Assembly (NCBI RefSeq): GCF_041296385.1
Contig: NW_027183502.1
Location: forward strand, 372,001 to 436,000
Length of the DNA stretch: 64,000 nt
DNA from: Aphelocoma coerulescens
Lineage: Eukaryota; Chordata; Aves; Passeriformes; Corvidae
Direction: 5' to 3'
The notes beneath the pieces are model-generated. The model did no database searches. It saw only the letters and a program-made list of their open reading frames with translations, and was not told the DNA's origin. The translations under genes and the position numbers were made by a program. This document shows positions 11,301 to 25,058 of the stretch, in pieces (within the stretch, counting starts at the first letter, position 1; each line of letters opens with the position of its first letter).

Positions 11301-13568
11301 GTGACGCTATGGAACCTGGTGGAACCGAGGGGCCACAGTGACACTGTGGGGCCTTTTGGAAGCAACAGGACCCTGGTGGGAAGCCACGGGATGATTAATC
11401 CTGCACGAACCTGCTCCAGGTGGGCTCCTCTCTCCCGGCTTCCACAGGTGCTGCTAGGATCCCACTCCGGCACTGGCTTGGCACGGGCTCACGGCTTCCT
11501 TTGGCAATGGCTCTGCTCCAGGATGGCATGCTGCAGAGAATGCAGGTAGATTTTGTGCTCACTCCTGGCATGCAGCTGGACAATAAAGCCTGATCCAGCC
11601 CCCCCTCAGCATATGTCCGGCTCTGGCATTGGGGCGGGGCAACTTTGGGAGCAGCCCCAGCCCTGCTCCTGCTCCCGGCTGGGCACCCAGCTGCTGGGAC
11701 ACAGGTGTGTCCTGATGCCACCGTCTACTCCTTTGAGAAGGGGAGGACAGAGTGCATCAGGGAGTTTGGTGTGGCTTACATGCGGCAAGGAGAAGGTGCA
11801 GCCCCAAACTGGCTTTCACTTCTAGAACCTTTTGCTATTGCGGGAGCAGCTGCTGGAGCTTTTCAACCGAGCTGCAAGAGTGAAAAGTGTGATGGCATGT
11901 CTATCTGAGAAGGAAGGTTCGGTGCCGCAGCCTGTTGTGCACAATTTATATGCTGATAAGAGAAGGGGGTGCTTTTGCAACGTTTTCCTTCCTGACACTT
12001 CTGTCTCTGTGAGCTTTAGCTGCTTGGACTCAGGGATACCGAAGGTATGTGAAAGTGACTGGGATGCGAGAATCATGTTGCACAGGGAACAGGGAAGGTC
12101 AGCAAATGTTTCCTGTCCTGGCACATCTCTCAGTCTGAACTGCAGCTGCAGATGCTTCACTTCCGCCAAGGACTCTGCCACCTTGAGAGAAGGATGCGCT
12201 CTATGGAGTTGAGAAAGAAAGTGCGTCTCACTAGCTTCTTTCCTCTACTTCATAGACAGCAAAGGGGCTATGAAAGGCAGCACTGGCTTTTTGTTCTAGG
12301 ACTTCTTCTTTACAAGCAGCTGCTGGATGTTTGGAAGGGGGTTTGGGATATGCAAAAATGAGAGGCTAAGATGGTAAGAGGGTAAGATGGAAGTCATCTG
12401 GCAAAAGCAGAGCTCACAAAAGGGCCAGCTGAGAAAGCTCTTGCTGCCTACAACTTCAACTGCACCCCTCAAAGCAGCAGCACACACGCTGCTCTCGGCA
12501 CTTTCCTTCTCAGCTCTACGCACCATCCTAAGCCTTGCCTCTCCCACACTCAGGATCCAAAGACAACGGCACCAGGGACTGCTCACACACTAAAGGCACC
12601 AGGACAAAAGGCTCACCAGCTTGGCCTTTGCATTCCCGCTGACAGCTCCACAGCTTGAACCCAGAGAACTGCCTGCTGCCAACAGCCTTTCCAATCACTC
12701 TGAGCACCTCATGACAAGGAGTGTGGGGAATGAATCTCCAGCAGCCTCCTGCCCCAGGCTGTCCCCCGGGAGCAGCCCTGCTCCAGGCCGTGACTGCCAC
12801 CTGCACAGCCAAAGGACCCAGAGCCGGTGTTACACACCACGGCTGTGCCTGGCACAGAGACACCAGTGGCCACACAAGTGGCCATGGCACTGTCCACACA
12901 CAGTCCCTGCTGCTGCTCCCCCAGCCGCTGGCACCAACTCCCAGCCACCCACTCCTAAAGCCACGGGGCCCACTGGGACACTGCGGGGGCTCGTGGAAGC
13001 CAGCGGCCATTGTGACACAGCGGGGCTGCACAGAGCCCACGGTGCTTTGTGACCCGTGGCTCCCAGGAGAGCCTTTGTGATGCTGGGGAACTACAAGGAA
13101 GCCTGGCTCCTCTGTGACACCACCACAGAAGCTCAGGGGAGCCCTGGAGACCGTGCTGATGCTATTGAACCTGATGCAACCCTGCCTCCTCTGTGACACC
13201 ACAGAAGCTCTTGGAGCCCTGGAGACCGTGGTGATGCTATGGAACCTGAGGCAACCCTGCCTCCTCTGTGACACCACAGAACCTCTGGGAGCCCTGGAGA
13301 CCGTGCTGATGCTATGGAACCTGATGCAACCCTGCCTCCACTGTGACACCACAGAAGCTCAGGGAGCCCTGGAGACTGTGGTGATGCTATGGAACCTGAT
13401 GCAACCCTGCCTCCACTGTGACACCACAGAACCTCTGGGAGCCCTGGAGACCGTGCTGATGCTATGGAACCTGATGCAACCCTGCCTCCACTGTGACACC
13501 ACAGAAGCTCGGGGAGCTCTGCAGACCGTGGGGATCCTGGCGAAGCTGACGGAACCCTGGGCACCACA
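11301..13568. repeat. Macrosatellite unit 6 (2268 bp)
   Basis: Minisatellite 13144-13518, 5 copies. T-to-G at 13250 is shared with 24740 and 27158. G-to-C at 13536 is private to this unit. Confidence 0.95.
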
Positions 13569-15986
13569 GTGACGCTATGGAACCTGGTGGAACCGAGGGG
13601 CCACAGTGACACTGTGGGGCCTTTTGGAAGCAACAGGACCCTGGTGGGAAGCCACGGGATGATTAATCCTGCACGAACCTGCTCCAGGTGGGCTCCTCTC
13701 TCCCGGCTTCCACAGGTGCTGCTAGGATCCCACTCCGGCACTGGCTTGGCACGGGCTCACGGCTTCCTTTGGCAATGGCTCTGCTCCAGGATGGCATGCT
13801 GCAGAGAATGCAGGTAGATTTTGTGCTCACTCCTGGCATGCAGCTGGACAATAAAGCCTGATCCAGCCCCCCCTCAGCATATGTCCGGCTCTGGCATTGG
13901 GGCGGGGCAACTTTGGGAGCAGCCCCAGCCCTGCTCCTGCTCCCGGCTGGGCACCCAGCTGCTGGGACACAGGTGTGTCCTGATGCCACCGTCTACTCCT
14001 TTGAGAAGGGGAGGACAGAGTGCATCAGGGAGTTTGGTGTGGCTTACATGCGGCAAGGAGAAGGTGCAGCCCCAAACTGGCTTTCACTTCTAGAACCTTT
14101 TGCTATTGCGGGAGCAGCTGCTGGAGCTTTTCAACCGAGCTGCAAGAGTGAAAAGTGTGATGGCATGTCTATCTGAGAAGGAAGGTTCGGTGCCGCAGCC
14201 TGTTGTGCACAATTTATATGCTGATAAGAGAAGGGGGTGCTTTTGCAACGTTTTCCTTCCTGACACTTCTGTCTCTGTGAGCTTTAGCTGCTTGGACTCA
14301 GGGATACCGAAGGTATGTGAAAGTGACTGGGATGCGAGAATCATGTTGCACAGGGAACAGGGAAGGTCAGCAAATGTTTCCTGTCCTGGCACATCTCTCA
14401 GTCTGAACTGCAGCTGCAGATGCTTCACTTCCGCCAAGGACTCTGCCACCTTGAGAGAAGGATGCGCTCTATGGAGTTGAGAAAGAAAGTGCGTCTCACT
14501 AGCTTCTTTCCTCTACTTCATAGACAGCAAAGGGGCTATGAAAGGCAGCACTGGCTTTTTGTTCTAGGACTTCTTCTTTACAAGCAGCTGCTGGATGTTT
14601 GGAAGGGGGTTTGGGATATGCAAAAATGAGAGGCTAAGATGGTAAGAGGGTAAGATGGAAGTCATCTGGCAAAAGCAGAGCTCACAAAAGGGCCAGCTGA
14701 GAAAGCTCTTGCTGCCTACAACTTCAACTGCACCCCTCAAAGCAGCAGCACACACGCTGCTCTCGGCACTTTCCTTCTCAGCTCTACGCACCATCCTAAG
14801 CCTTGCCTCTCCCACACTCAGGATCCAAAGACAACGGCACCAGGGACTGCTCACACACTAAAGGCACCAGGACAAAAGGCTCACCAGCTTGGCCTTTGCA
14901 TTCCCGCTGACAGCTCCACAGCTTGAACCCAGAGAACTGCCTGCTGCCAACAGCCTTTCCAATCACTCTGAGCACCTCATGACAAGGAGTGTGGGGAATG
15001 AATCTCCAGCAGCCTCCTGCCCCAGGCTGTCCCCCGGGAGCAGCCCTGCTCCAGGCCGTGACTGCCACCTGCACAGCCAAAGGACCCAGAGCCGGTGTTA
15101 CACACCACGGCTGTGCCTGGCACAGAGACACCAGTGGCCACACAAGTGGCCATGGCACTGTCCACACACAGTCCCTGCTGCTGCTCCCCCAGCCGCTGGC
15201 ACCAACTCCCAGCCACCCACTCCTAAAGCCACGGGGCCCACTGGGACACTGCGGGGGCTCGTGGAAGCCAGCGGCCATTGTGACACAGCGGGGCTGCACA
15301 GAGCCCACGGTGCTTTGTGACCCGTGGCTCCCAGGAGAGCCTTTGTGATGCTGGGGAACTACAAGGAAGCCTGGCTCCTCTGTGACACCACCACAGAAGC
15401 TCAGGGGAGCCCTGGAGACCGTGCTGATGCTATTGAACCTGATGCAACCCTGCCTCCTCTGTGACACCACAGAAGCTCTTGGAGCCCTGGAGACCGTGGT
15501 GATGCTATGGAACCTGATGCAACCCTGCCTCCTCTGTGACACCACAGAACCTCTGGGAGCCCTGGAGACCGTGCTGATGCTATTGAACCTGATGCAACCC
15601 TGCCTCCTCTGTGACACCACAGAAGCTCTTGGAGCCCTGGAGACCGTGGTGATGCTATGGAACCTGATGCAACCCTGCCTCCTCTGTGACACCACAGAAC
15701 CTCTGGGAGCCCTGGAGACCGTGCTGATGCTATGGAACCTGATGCAACCCTGCCTCCACTGTGACACCACAGAAGCTCAGGGAGCCCTGGAGACTGTGGT
15801 GATGCTATGGAACCTGATGCAACCCTGCCTCCTCTGTGACACCACAGAAGCTCTTGGAGCCCTGGAGACCGTGCTGATGCTATGGAACCTGATGCAACCC
15901 TGCCTCCACTGTGACACCACAGAAGCTCGGGGAGCTCTGCAGACCGTGGGGATGCTGGCGAAGCTGACGGAACCCTGGGCACCACA
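13569..15986. repeat. Macrosatellite unit 7 (2418 bp)
   Basis: Minisatellite 15412-15936, 7 copies. The first two copy types are repeated in order as copies 3 and 4, which is direct evidence for duplication of a 150-bp dimer. Confidence 0.95.
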
Positions 15987-18254
15987 GTGACGCTATGGAA
16001 CCTGGTGGAACCGAGGGGCCACAGTGACACTGTGGGGCCTTTTGGAAGCAACAGGACCCTGGTGGGAAGCCACGGGATGATTAATCCTGCACGAACCTGC
16101 TCCAGGTGGGCTCCTCTCTCCCGGCTTCCACAGGTGCTGCTAGGATCCCACTCCGGCACTGGCTTGGCACGGGCTCACGGCTTCCTTTGGCAATGGCTCT
16201 GCTCCAGGATGGCATGCTGCAGAGAATGCAGGTAGATTTTGTGCTCACTCCTGGCATGCAGCTGGACAATAAAGCCTGATCCAGCCCCCCCTCAGCATAT
16301 GTCCGGCTCTGGCATTGGGGCGGGGCAACTTTGGGAGCAGCCCCAGCCCTGCTCCTGCTCCCGGCTGGGCACCCAGCTGCTGGGACACAGGTGTGTCCTG
16401 ATGCCACCGTCTACTCCTTTGAGAAGGGGAGGACAGAGTGCATCAGGGAGTTTGGTGTGGCTTACATGCGGCAAGGAGAAGGTGCAGCCCCAAACTGGCT
16501 TTCACTTCTAGAACCTTTTGCTATTGCGGGAGCAGCTGCTGGAGCTTTTCAACCGAGCTGCAAGAGTGAAAAGTGTGATGGCATGTCTATCTGAGAAGGA
16601 AGGTTCGGTGCCGCAGCCTGTTGTGCACAATTTATATGCTGATAACAGAAGGGGGTGCTTTTGGAACGTTTTCCTTCCTGACACTTCTGTCTCTGTGAGC
16701 TTTAGCTGCTTGGACTCAGGGATACCGAAGGTATGTGAAAGTGACTGGGATGCGAGAATCATGTTGCACAGGGAACAGGGAAGGTCAGCAAATGTTTCCT
16801 GTCCTGGCACATCTCTCAGTCTGAACTGCAGCTGCAGATGCTTCACTTCCGCCAAGGACTCTGCCACCTTGAGAGAAGGATGCGCTCTATGGAGTTGAGA
16901 AAGAAAGTGCGTCTCACTAGCTTCTTTCCTCTACTTCATAGACAGCAAAGGGGCTATGAAAGGCAGCACTGGCTTTTTGTTCTAGGACTTCTTCTTTACA
17001 AGCAGCTGCTGGATGTTTGGAAGGGGGTTTGGGATATGCAAAAATGAGAGGCTAAGATGGTAAGAGGGTAAGATGGAAGTCATCTGGCAAAAGCAGAGCT
17101 CACAAAAGGGCCAGCTGAGAAAGCTCTTGCTGCCTACAACTTCAACTGCACCCCTCAAAGCAGCAGCACACACGCTGCTCTCGGCACTTTCCTTCTCAGC
17201 TCTACGCACCATCCTAAGCCTTGCCTCTCCCACACTCAGGATCCAAAGACAACGGCACCAGGGACTGCTCACACACTAAAGGCACCAGGACAAAAGGCTC
17301 ACCAGCTTGGCCTTTGCATTCCCGCTGACAGCTCCACAGCTTGAACCCAGAGAACTGCCTGCTGCCAACAGCCTTTCCAATCACTCTGAGCACCTCATGA
17401 CAAGGAGTGTGGGGAATGAATCTCCAGCAGCCTCCTGCCCCAGGCTGTCCCCCGGGAGCAGCCCTGCTCCAGGCCGTGACTGCCACCTGCACAGCCAAAG
17501 GACCCAGAGCCGGTGTTACACACCACGGCTGTGCCTGGCACAGAGACACCAGTGGCCACACAAGTGGCCATGGCACTGTCCACACACAGTCCCTGCTGCT
17601 GCTCCCCCAGCCGCTGGCACCAACTCCCAGCCACCCACTCCTAAAGCCACGGGGCCCACTGGGACACTGCGGGGGCTCGTGGAAGCCAGCGGCCATTGTG
17701 ACACAGCGGGGCTGCACAGAGCCCACGGTGCTTTGTGACCCGTGGCTCCCAGGAGAGCCTTTGTGATGCTGGGGAACTACAAGGAAGCCTGGCTCCTCTG
17801 TGACACCACCACAGAAGCTCAGGGGAGCCCTGGAGACCGTGCTGATGCTATTGAACCTGATGCAACCCTGCCTCCTCTGTGACACCACAGAAGCTCTTGG
17901 AGCCCTGGAGACCGTGGTGATGCTATGGAACCTGATGCAACCCTGCCTCCTCTGTGACACCACAGAACCTCGGGGAGCCCTGGAGACCGTGCTGATGCTA
18001 TGGAACCTGATGCAACCCTGCCTCCACTGTGACACCACAGAAGCTCAGGGAGCCCTGGAGACTGTGGTGATGCTATGGAACCTGATGCAACCCTGCCTCC
18101 ACTGTGACACCACAGAACCTCTGGGAGCCCTGGAGACCGTGCTGATGCTATGGAACCTGATGCAACCCTGCCTCCACTGTGACACCACAGAAGCTCGGGG
18201 AGCTCTGCAGACCGTGGGGATGCTGGCGAAGCTGACGGAACCCTGGGCACCACA
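15987..18254. repeat. Macrosatellite unit 8 (2268 bp)
   Basis: Minisatellite 17830-18204, 5 copies. Carries G at offset +677 and a private G-to-C at 16646. Confidence 0.95.
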
Positions 18255-20672
18255 GTGACGCTATGGAACCTGGTGGAACCGAGGGGCCACAGTGACACTG
18301 TGGGGCCTTTTGGAAGCAACAGGACCCTGGTGGGAAGCCACGGGATGATTAATCCTGCACGAACCTGCTCCAGGTGGGCTCCTCTCTCCCGGCTTCCACA
18401 GGTGCTGCTAGGATCCCACTCCGGCACTGGCTTGGCACGGGCTCACGGCTTCCTTTGGCAATGGCTCTGCTCCAGGATGGCATGCTGCAGAGAATGCAGG
18501 TAGATTTTGTGCTCACTCCTGGCATGCAGCTGGACAATAAAGCCTGATCCAGCCCCCCCTCAGCATATGTCCGGCTCTGGCATTGGGGCGGGGCAACTTT
18601 GGGAGCAGCCCCAGCCCTGCTCCTGCTCCCGGCTGGGCACCCAGCTGCTGGGACACAGGTGTGTCCTGATGCCACCGTCTACTCCTTTGAGAAGGGGAGG
18701 ACAGAGTGCATCAGGGAGTTTGGTGTGGCTTACATGCGGCAAGGAGAAGGTGCAGCCCCAAACTGGCTTTCACTTCTAGAACCTTTTGCTATTGCGGGAG
18801 CAGCTGCTGGAGCTTTTCAACCGAGCTGCAAGAGTGAAAAGTGTGATGGCATGTCTATCTGAGAAGGAAGGTTCGGTGCCGCAGCCTGTTGTGCACAATT
18901 TATATGCTGATAAGAGAAGGGGGTGCTTTTGCAACGTTTTCCTTCCTGACACTTCTGTCTCTGTGAGCTTTAGCTGCTTGGACTCAGGGATACCGAAGGT
19001 ATGTGAAAGTGACTGGGATGCGAGAATCATGTTGCACAGGGAACAGGGAAGGTCAGCAAATGTTTCCTGTCCTGGCACATCTCTCAGTCTGAACTGCAGC
19101 TGCAGATGCTTCACTTCCGCCAAGGACTCTGCCACCTTGAGAGAAGGATGCGCTCTATGGAGTTGAGAAAGAAAGTGCGTCTCACTAGCTTCTTTCCTCT
19201 ACTTCATAGACAGCAAAGGGGCTATGAAAGGCAGCACTGGCTTTTTGTTCTAGGACTTCTTCTTTACAAGCAGCTGCTGGATGTTTGGAAGGGGGTTTGG
19301 GATATGCAAAAATGAGAGGCTAAGATGGTAAGAGGGTAAGATGGAAGTCATCTGGCAAAAGCAGAGCTCACAAAAGGGCCAGCTGAGAAAGCTCTTGCTG
19401 CCTACAACTTCAACTGCACCCCTCAAAGCAGCAGCACACACGCTGCTCTCGGCACTTTCCTTCTCAGCTCTACGCACCATCCTAAGCCTTGCCTCTCCCA
19501 CACTCAGGATCCAAAGACAACGGCACCAGGGACTGCTCACACACTAAAGGCACCAGGACAAAAGGCTCACCAGCTTGGCCTTTGCATTCCCGCTGACAGC
19601 TCCACAGCTTGAACCCAGAGAACTGCCTGCTGCCAACAGCCTTTCCAATCACTCTGAGCACCTCATGACAAGGAGTGTGGGGAATGAATCTCCAGCAGCC
19701 TCCTGCCCCAGGCTGTCCCCCGGGAGCAGCCCTGCTCCAGGCCGTGACTGCCACCTGCACAGCCAAAGGACCCAGAGCCGGTGTTACACACCACGGCTGT
19801 GCCTGGCACAGAGACACCAGTGGCCACACAAGTGGCCATGGCACTGTCCACACACAGTCCCTGCTGCTGCTCCCCCAGCCGCTGGCACCAACTCCCAGCC
19901 ACCCACTCCTAAAGCCACGGGGCCCACTGGGACACTGCGGGGGCTCGTGGAAGCCAGCGGCCATTGTGACACAGCGGGGCTGCACAGAGCCCACGGTGCT
20001 TTGTGACCCGTGGCTCCCAGGAGAGCCTTTGTGATGCTGGGGAACTACAAGGAAGCCTGGCTCCTCTGTGACACCACCACAGAAGCTCAGGGGAGCCCTG
20101 GAGACCGTGCTGATGCTATTGAACCTGATGCAACCCTGCCTCCTCTGTGACACCACAGAAGCTCTTGGAGCCCTGGAGACCGTGGTGATGCTAGGGAACC
20201 TGATGCAACCCTGCCTCCTCTGTGACACCACAGAACCTCGGGGAGCCCTGGAGACCGTGCTGATGCTATTGAACCTGATGCAACCCTGCCTCCTCTGTGA
20301 CACCACAGAAGCTCTTGGAGCCCTGGAGACCGTGGTGATGCTATGGAACCTGATGCAACCCTGCCTCCTCTGTGACACCACAGAACCTCTGGGAGCCCTG
20401 GAGACCGTGCTGATGCTATGGAACCTGATGCAACCCTGCCTCCACTGTGACACCACAGAAGCTCAGGGAGCCCTGGAGACTGTGGTGATGCTATGGAACC
20501 TGATGCAACCCTGCCTCCACTGTGACACCACAGAACCTCTGGGAGCCCTGGAGACCGTGCTGATGCTATGGAACCTGATGCAACCCTGCCTCCACTGTGA
20601 CACCACAGAAGCTCGGGGAGCTCTGCAGACCGTGGGGATGCTGGCGAAGCTGACGGAACCCTGGGCACCACA
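18255..20672. repeat. Macrosatellite unit 9 (2418 bp)
   Basis: Minisatellite 20098-20622, 7 copies. Shares the rare G at 20194 with the unit at 6915. Confidence 0.95.
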
Positions 20673-22790
20673 GTGACGCTATGGAACCTGGTGGAACCGA
20701 GGGGCCACAGTGACACTGTGGGGCCTTTTGGAAGCAACAGGACCCTGGTGGGAAGCCACGGGATGATTAATCCTGCACGAACCTGCTCCAGGTGGGCTCC
20801 TCTCTCCCGGCTTCCACAGGTGCTGCTAGGATCCCACTCCGGCACTGGCTTGGCACGGGCTCACGGCTTCCTTTGGCAATGGCTCTGCTCCAGGATGGCA
20901 TGCTGCAGAGAATGCAGGTAGATTTTGTGCTCACTCCTGGCATGCAGCTGGACAATAAAGCCTGATCCAGCCCCCCCTCAGCATATGTCCGGCTCTGGCA
21001 TTGGGGCGGGGCAACTTTGGGAGCAGCCCCAGCCCTGCTCCTGCTCCCGGCTGGGCACCCAGCTGCTGGGACACAGGTGTGTCCTGATGCCACCGTCTAC
21101 TCCTTTGAGAAGGGGAGGACAGAGTGCATCAGGGAGTTTGGTGTGGCTTACATGCGGCAAGGAGAAGGTGCAGCCCCAAACTGGCTTTCACTTCTAGAAC
21201 CTTTTGCTATTGCGGGAGCAGCTGCTGGAGCTTTTCAACCGAGCTGCAAGAGTGAAAAGTGTGATGGCATGTCTATCTGAGAAGGAAGGTTCGGTGCCGC
21301 AGCCTGTTGTGCACAATTTATATGCTGATAAGAGAAGGGGGTGCTTTTGGAACGTTTTCCTTCCTGACACTTCTGTCTCTGTGAGCTTTAGCTGCTTGGA
21401 CTCAGGGATACCGAAGGTATGTGAAAGTGACTGGGATGCGAGAATCATGTTGCACAGGGAACAGGGAAGGTCAGCAAATGTTTCCTGTCCTGGCACATCT
21501 CTCAGTCTGAACTGCAGCTGCAGATGCTTCACTTCCGCCAAGGACTCTGCCACCTTGAGAGAAGGATGCGCTCTATGGAGTTGAGAAAGAAAGTGCGTCT
21601 CACTAGCTTCTTTCCTCTACTTCATAGACAGCAAAGGGGCTATGAAAGGCAGCACTGGCTTTTTGTTCTAGGACTTCTTCTTTACAAGCAGCTGCTGGAT
21701 GTTTGGAAGGGGGTTTGGGATATGCAAAAATGAGAGGCTAAGATGGTAAGAGGGTAAGATGGAAGTCATCTGGCAAAAGCAGAGCTCACAAAAGGGCCAG
21801 CTGAGAAAGCTCTTGCTGCCTACAACTTCAACTGCACCCCTCAAAGCAGCAGCACACACGCTGCTCTCGGCACTTTCCTTCTCAGCTCTACGCACCATCC
21901 TAAGCCTTGCCTCTCCCACACTCAGGATCCAAAGACAACGGCACCAGGGACTGCTCACACACTAAAGGCACCAGGACAAAAGGCTCACCAGCTTGGCCTT
22001 TGCATTCCCGCTGACAGCTCCACAGCTTGAACCCAGAGAACTGCCTGCTGCCAACAGCCTTTCCAATCACTCTGAGCACCTCATGACAAGGAGTGTGGGG
22101 AATGAATCTCCAGCAGCCTCCTGCCCCAGGCTGTCCCCCGGGAGCAGCCCTGCTCCAGGCCGTGACTGCCACCTGCACAGCCAAAGGACCCAGAGCCGGT
22201 GTTACACACCACGGCTGTGCCTGGCACAGAGACACCAGTGGCCACACAAGTGGCCATGGCACTGTCCACACACAGTCCCTGCTGCTGCTCCCCCAGCCGC
22301 TGGCACCAACTCCCAGCCACCCACTCCTAAAGCCACGGGGCCCACTGGGACACTGCGGGGGCTCGTGGAAGCCAGCGGCCATTGTGACACAGCGGGGCTG
22401 CACAGAGCCCACGGTGCTTTGTGACCCGTGGCTCCCAGGAGAGCCTTTGTGATCCTGGGGAACTACAAGGAAGCCTGGCTCCTCTGTGACACCACCACAG
22501 AAGCTCAGGGGAGCCCTGGAGACCGTGCTGATGCTATTGAACCTGATGCAACCCTGCCTCCTCTGTGACACCACAGAAGCTCTTGGAGCCCTGGAGACCG
22601 TGCTGATGCTATGGAACCTGATGCAACCCTGCCTCCTCTGTGACACCACAGAACCTCTGGGAGCCCTGGAGACCGTGCTGATGCTATGGAACCTGATGCA
22701 ACCCTGCCTCCACTGTGACACCACAGAAGCTCGGGGAGCTCTGCAGACCGTGGGGATGCTGGCGAAGCTGACGGAACCCTGGGCACCACA
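20673..22790. repeat. Macrosatellite unit 10 (2118 bp)
   Basis: Minisatellite 22516-22740, 3 copies. Carries C at 22454 (offset +1781), exactly 11,490 bp after the same variant at 10964. Also carries G at offset +677. Confidence 0.95.
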
Positions 22791-25058
22791 GTGACGCTAT
22801 GGAACCTGGTGGAACCGAGGGGCCACAGTGACACTGTGGGGCCTTTTGGAAGCAACAGGACCCTGGTGGGAAGCCACGGGATGATTAATCCTGCACGAAC
22901 CTGCTCCAGGTGGGCTCCTCTCTCCCGGCTTCCACAGGTGCTGCTAGGATCCCACTCCGGCACTGGCTTGGCACGGGCTCACGGCTTCCTTTGGCAATGG
23001 CTCTGCTCCAGGATGGCATGCTGCAGAGAATGCAGGTAGATTTTGTGCTCACTCCTGGCATGCAGCTGGACAATAAAGCCTGATCCAGCCCCCCCTCAGC
23101 ATATGTCCGGCTCTGGCATTGGGGCGGGGCAACTTTGGGAGCAGCCCCAGCCCTGCTCCTGCTCCCGGCTGGGCACCCAGCTGCTGGGACACAGGTGTGT
23201 CCTGATGCCACCGTCTACTCCTTTGAGAAGGGGAGGACAGAGTGCATCAGGGAGTTTGGTGTGGCTTACATGCGGCAAGGAGAAGGTGCAGCCCCAAACT
23301 GGCTTTCACTTCTAGAACCTTTTGCTATTGCGGGAGCAGCTGCTGGAGCTTTTCAACCGAGCTGCAAGAGTGAAAAGTGTGATGGCATGTCTATCTGAGA
23401 AGGAAGGTTCGGTGCCGCAGCCTGTTGTGCACAATTTATATGCTGATAAGAGAAGGGGGTGCTTTTGCAACGTTTTCCTTCCTGACACTTCTGTCTCTGT
23501 GAGCTTTAGCTGCTTGGACTCAGGGATACCGAAGGTATGTGAAAGTGACTGGGATGCGAGAATCATGTTGCACAGGGAACAGGGAAGGTCAGCAAATGTT
23601 TCCTGTCCTGGCACATCTCTCAGTCTGAACTGCAGCTGCAGATGCTTCACTTCCGCCAAGGACTCTGCCACCTTGAGAGAAGGATGCGCTCTATGGAGTT
23701 GAGAAAGAAAGTGCGTCTCACTAGCTTCTTTCCTCTACTTCATAGACAGCAAAGGGGCTATGAAAGGCAGCACTGGCTTTTTGTTCTAGGACTTCTTCTT
23801 TACAAGCAGCTGCTGGATGTTTGGAAGGGGGTTTGGGATATGCAAAAATGAGAGGCTAAGATGGTAAGAGGGTAAGATGGAAGTCATCTGGCAAAAGCAG
23901 AGCTCACAAAAGGGCCAGCTGAGAAAGCTCTTGCTGCCTACAACTTCAACTGCACCCCTCAAAGCAGCAGCACACACGCTGCTCTCGGCACTTTCCTTCT
24001 CAGCTCTACGCACCATCCTAAGCCTTGCCTCTCCCACACTCAGGATCCAAAGACAACGGCACCAGGGACTGCTCACACACTAAAGGCACCAGGACAAAAG
24101 GCTCACCAGCTTGGCCTTTGCATTCCCGCTGACAGCTCCACAGCTTGAACCCAGAGAACTGCCTGCTGCCAACAGCCTTTCCAATCACTCTGAGCACCTC
24201 ATGACAAGGAGTGTGGGGAATGAATCTCCAGCAGCCTCCTGCCCCAGGCTGTCCCCCGGGAGCAGCCCTGCTCCAGGCCGTGACTGCCACCTGCACAGCC
24301 AAAGGACCCAGAGCCGGTGTTACACACCACGGCTGTGCCTGGCACAGAGACACCAGTGGCCACACAAGTGGCCATGGCACTGTCCACACACAGTCCCTGC
24401 TGCTGCTCCCCCAGCCGCTGGCACCAACTCCCAGCCACCCACTCCTAAAGCCACGGGGCCCACTGGGACACTGCGGGGGCTCGTGGAAGCCAGCGGCCAT
24501 TGTGACACAGCGGGGCTGCACAGAGCCCACGGTGCTTTGTGACCCGTGGCTCCCAGGAGAGCCTTTGTGATGCTGGGGAACTACAAGGAAGCCTGGCTCC
24601 TCTGTGACACCACCACAGAAGCTCAGGGGAGCCCTGGAGACCGTGCTGATGCTATTGAACCTGATGCAACCCTGCCTCCTCTGTGACACCACAGAAGCTC
24701 TTGGAGCCCTGGAGACCGTGGTGATGCTATGGAACCTGAGGCAACCCTGCCTCCTCTGTGACACCACAGAACCTCTGGGAGCCCTGGAGACCGTGCTGAT
24801 GCTATGGAACCTGATGCAACCCTGCCTCCACTGTGACACCACAGAAGCTCAGGGAGCCCTGGAGACTGTGGTGATGCTATGGAACCTGATGCAACCCTGC
24901 CTCCACTGTGACACCACAGAACCTCTGGGAGCCCTGGAGACCGTGCTGATGCTATGGAACCTGATGCAACCCTGCCTCCACTGTGACACCACAGAAGCTC
25001 GGGGAGCTCTGCAGACCGTGGGGATGCTGGCGAAGCTGACGGAACCCTGGGCACCACA
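22791..25058. repeat. Macrosatellite unit 11 (2268 bp)
   Basis: Minisatellite 24634-25008, 5 copies. G at 24740 lies exactly 11,490 bp after the same variant at 13250. Confidence 0.95.

Noticed and set aside
14796..15770. Longest minus-strand open frame in the satellite, 324 codons, with shorter versions in every unit
   Set aside because: Its length varies only with minisatellite copy number and the opposite strand is open too. Composition is that of low-complexity DNA, with no recognisable domain.
15382..15990. Plus-strand frame of 202 codons made of 25-residue repeats, starting at an in-frame GTG-like codon
   Set aside because: It consists almost wholly of the 75-bp minisatellite. It changes by 50 codons between units and has no conserved start context.
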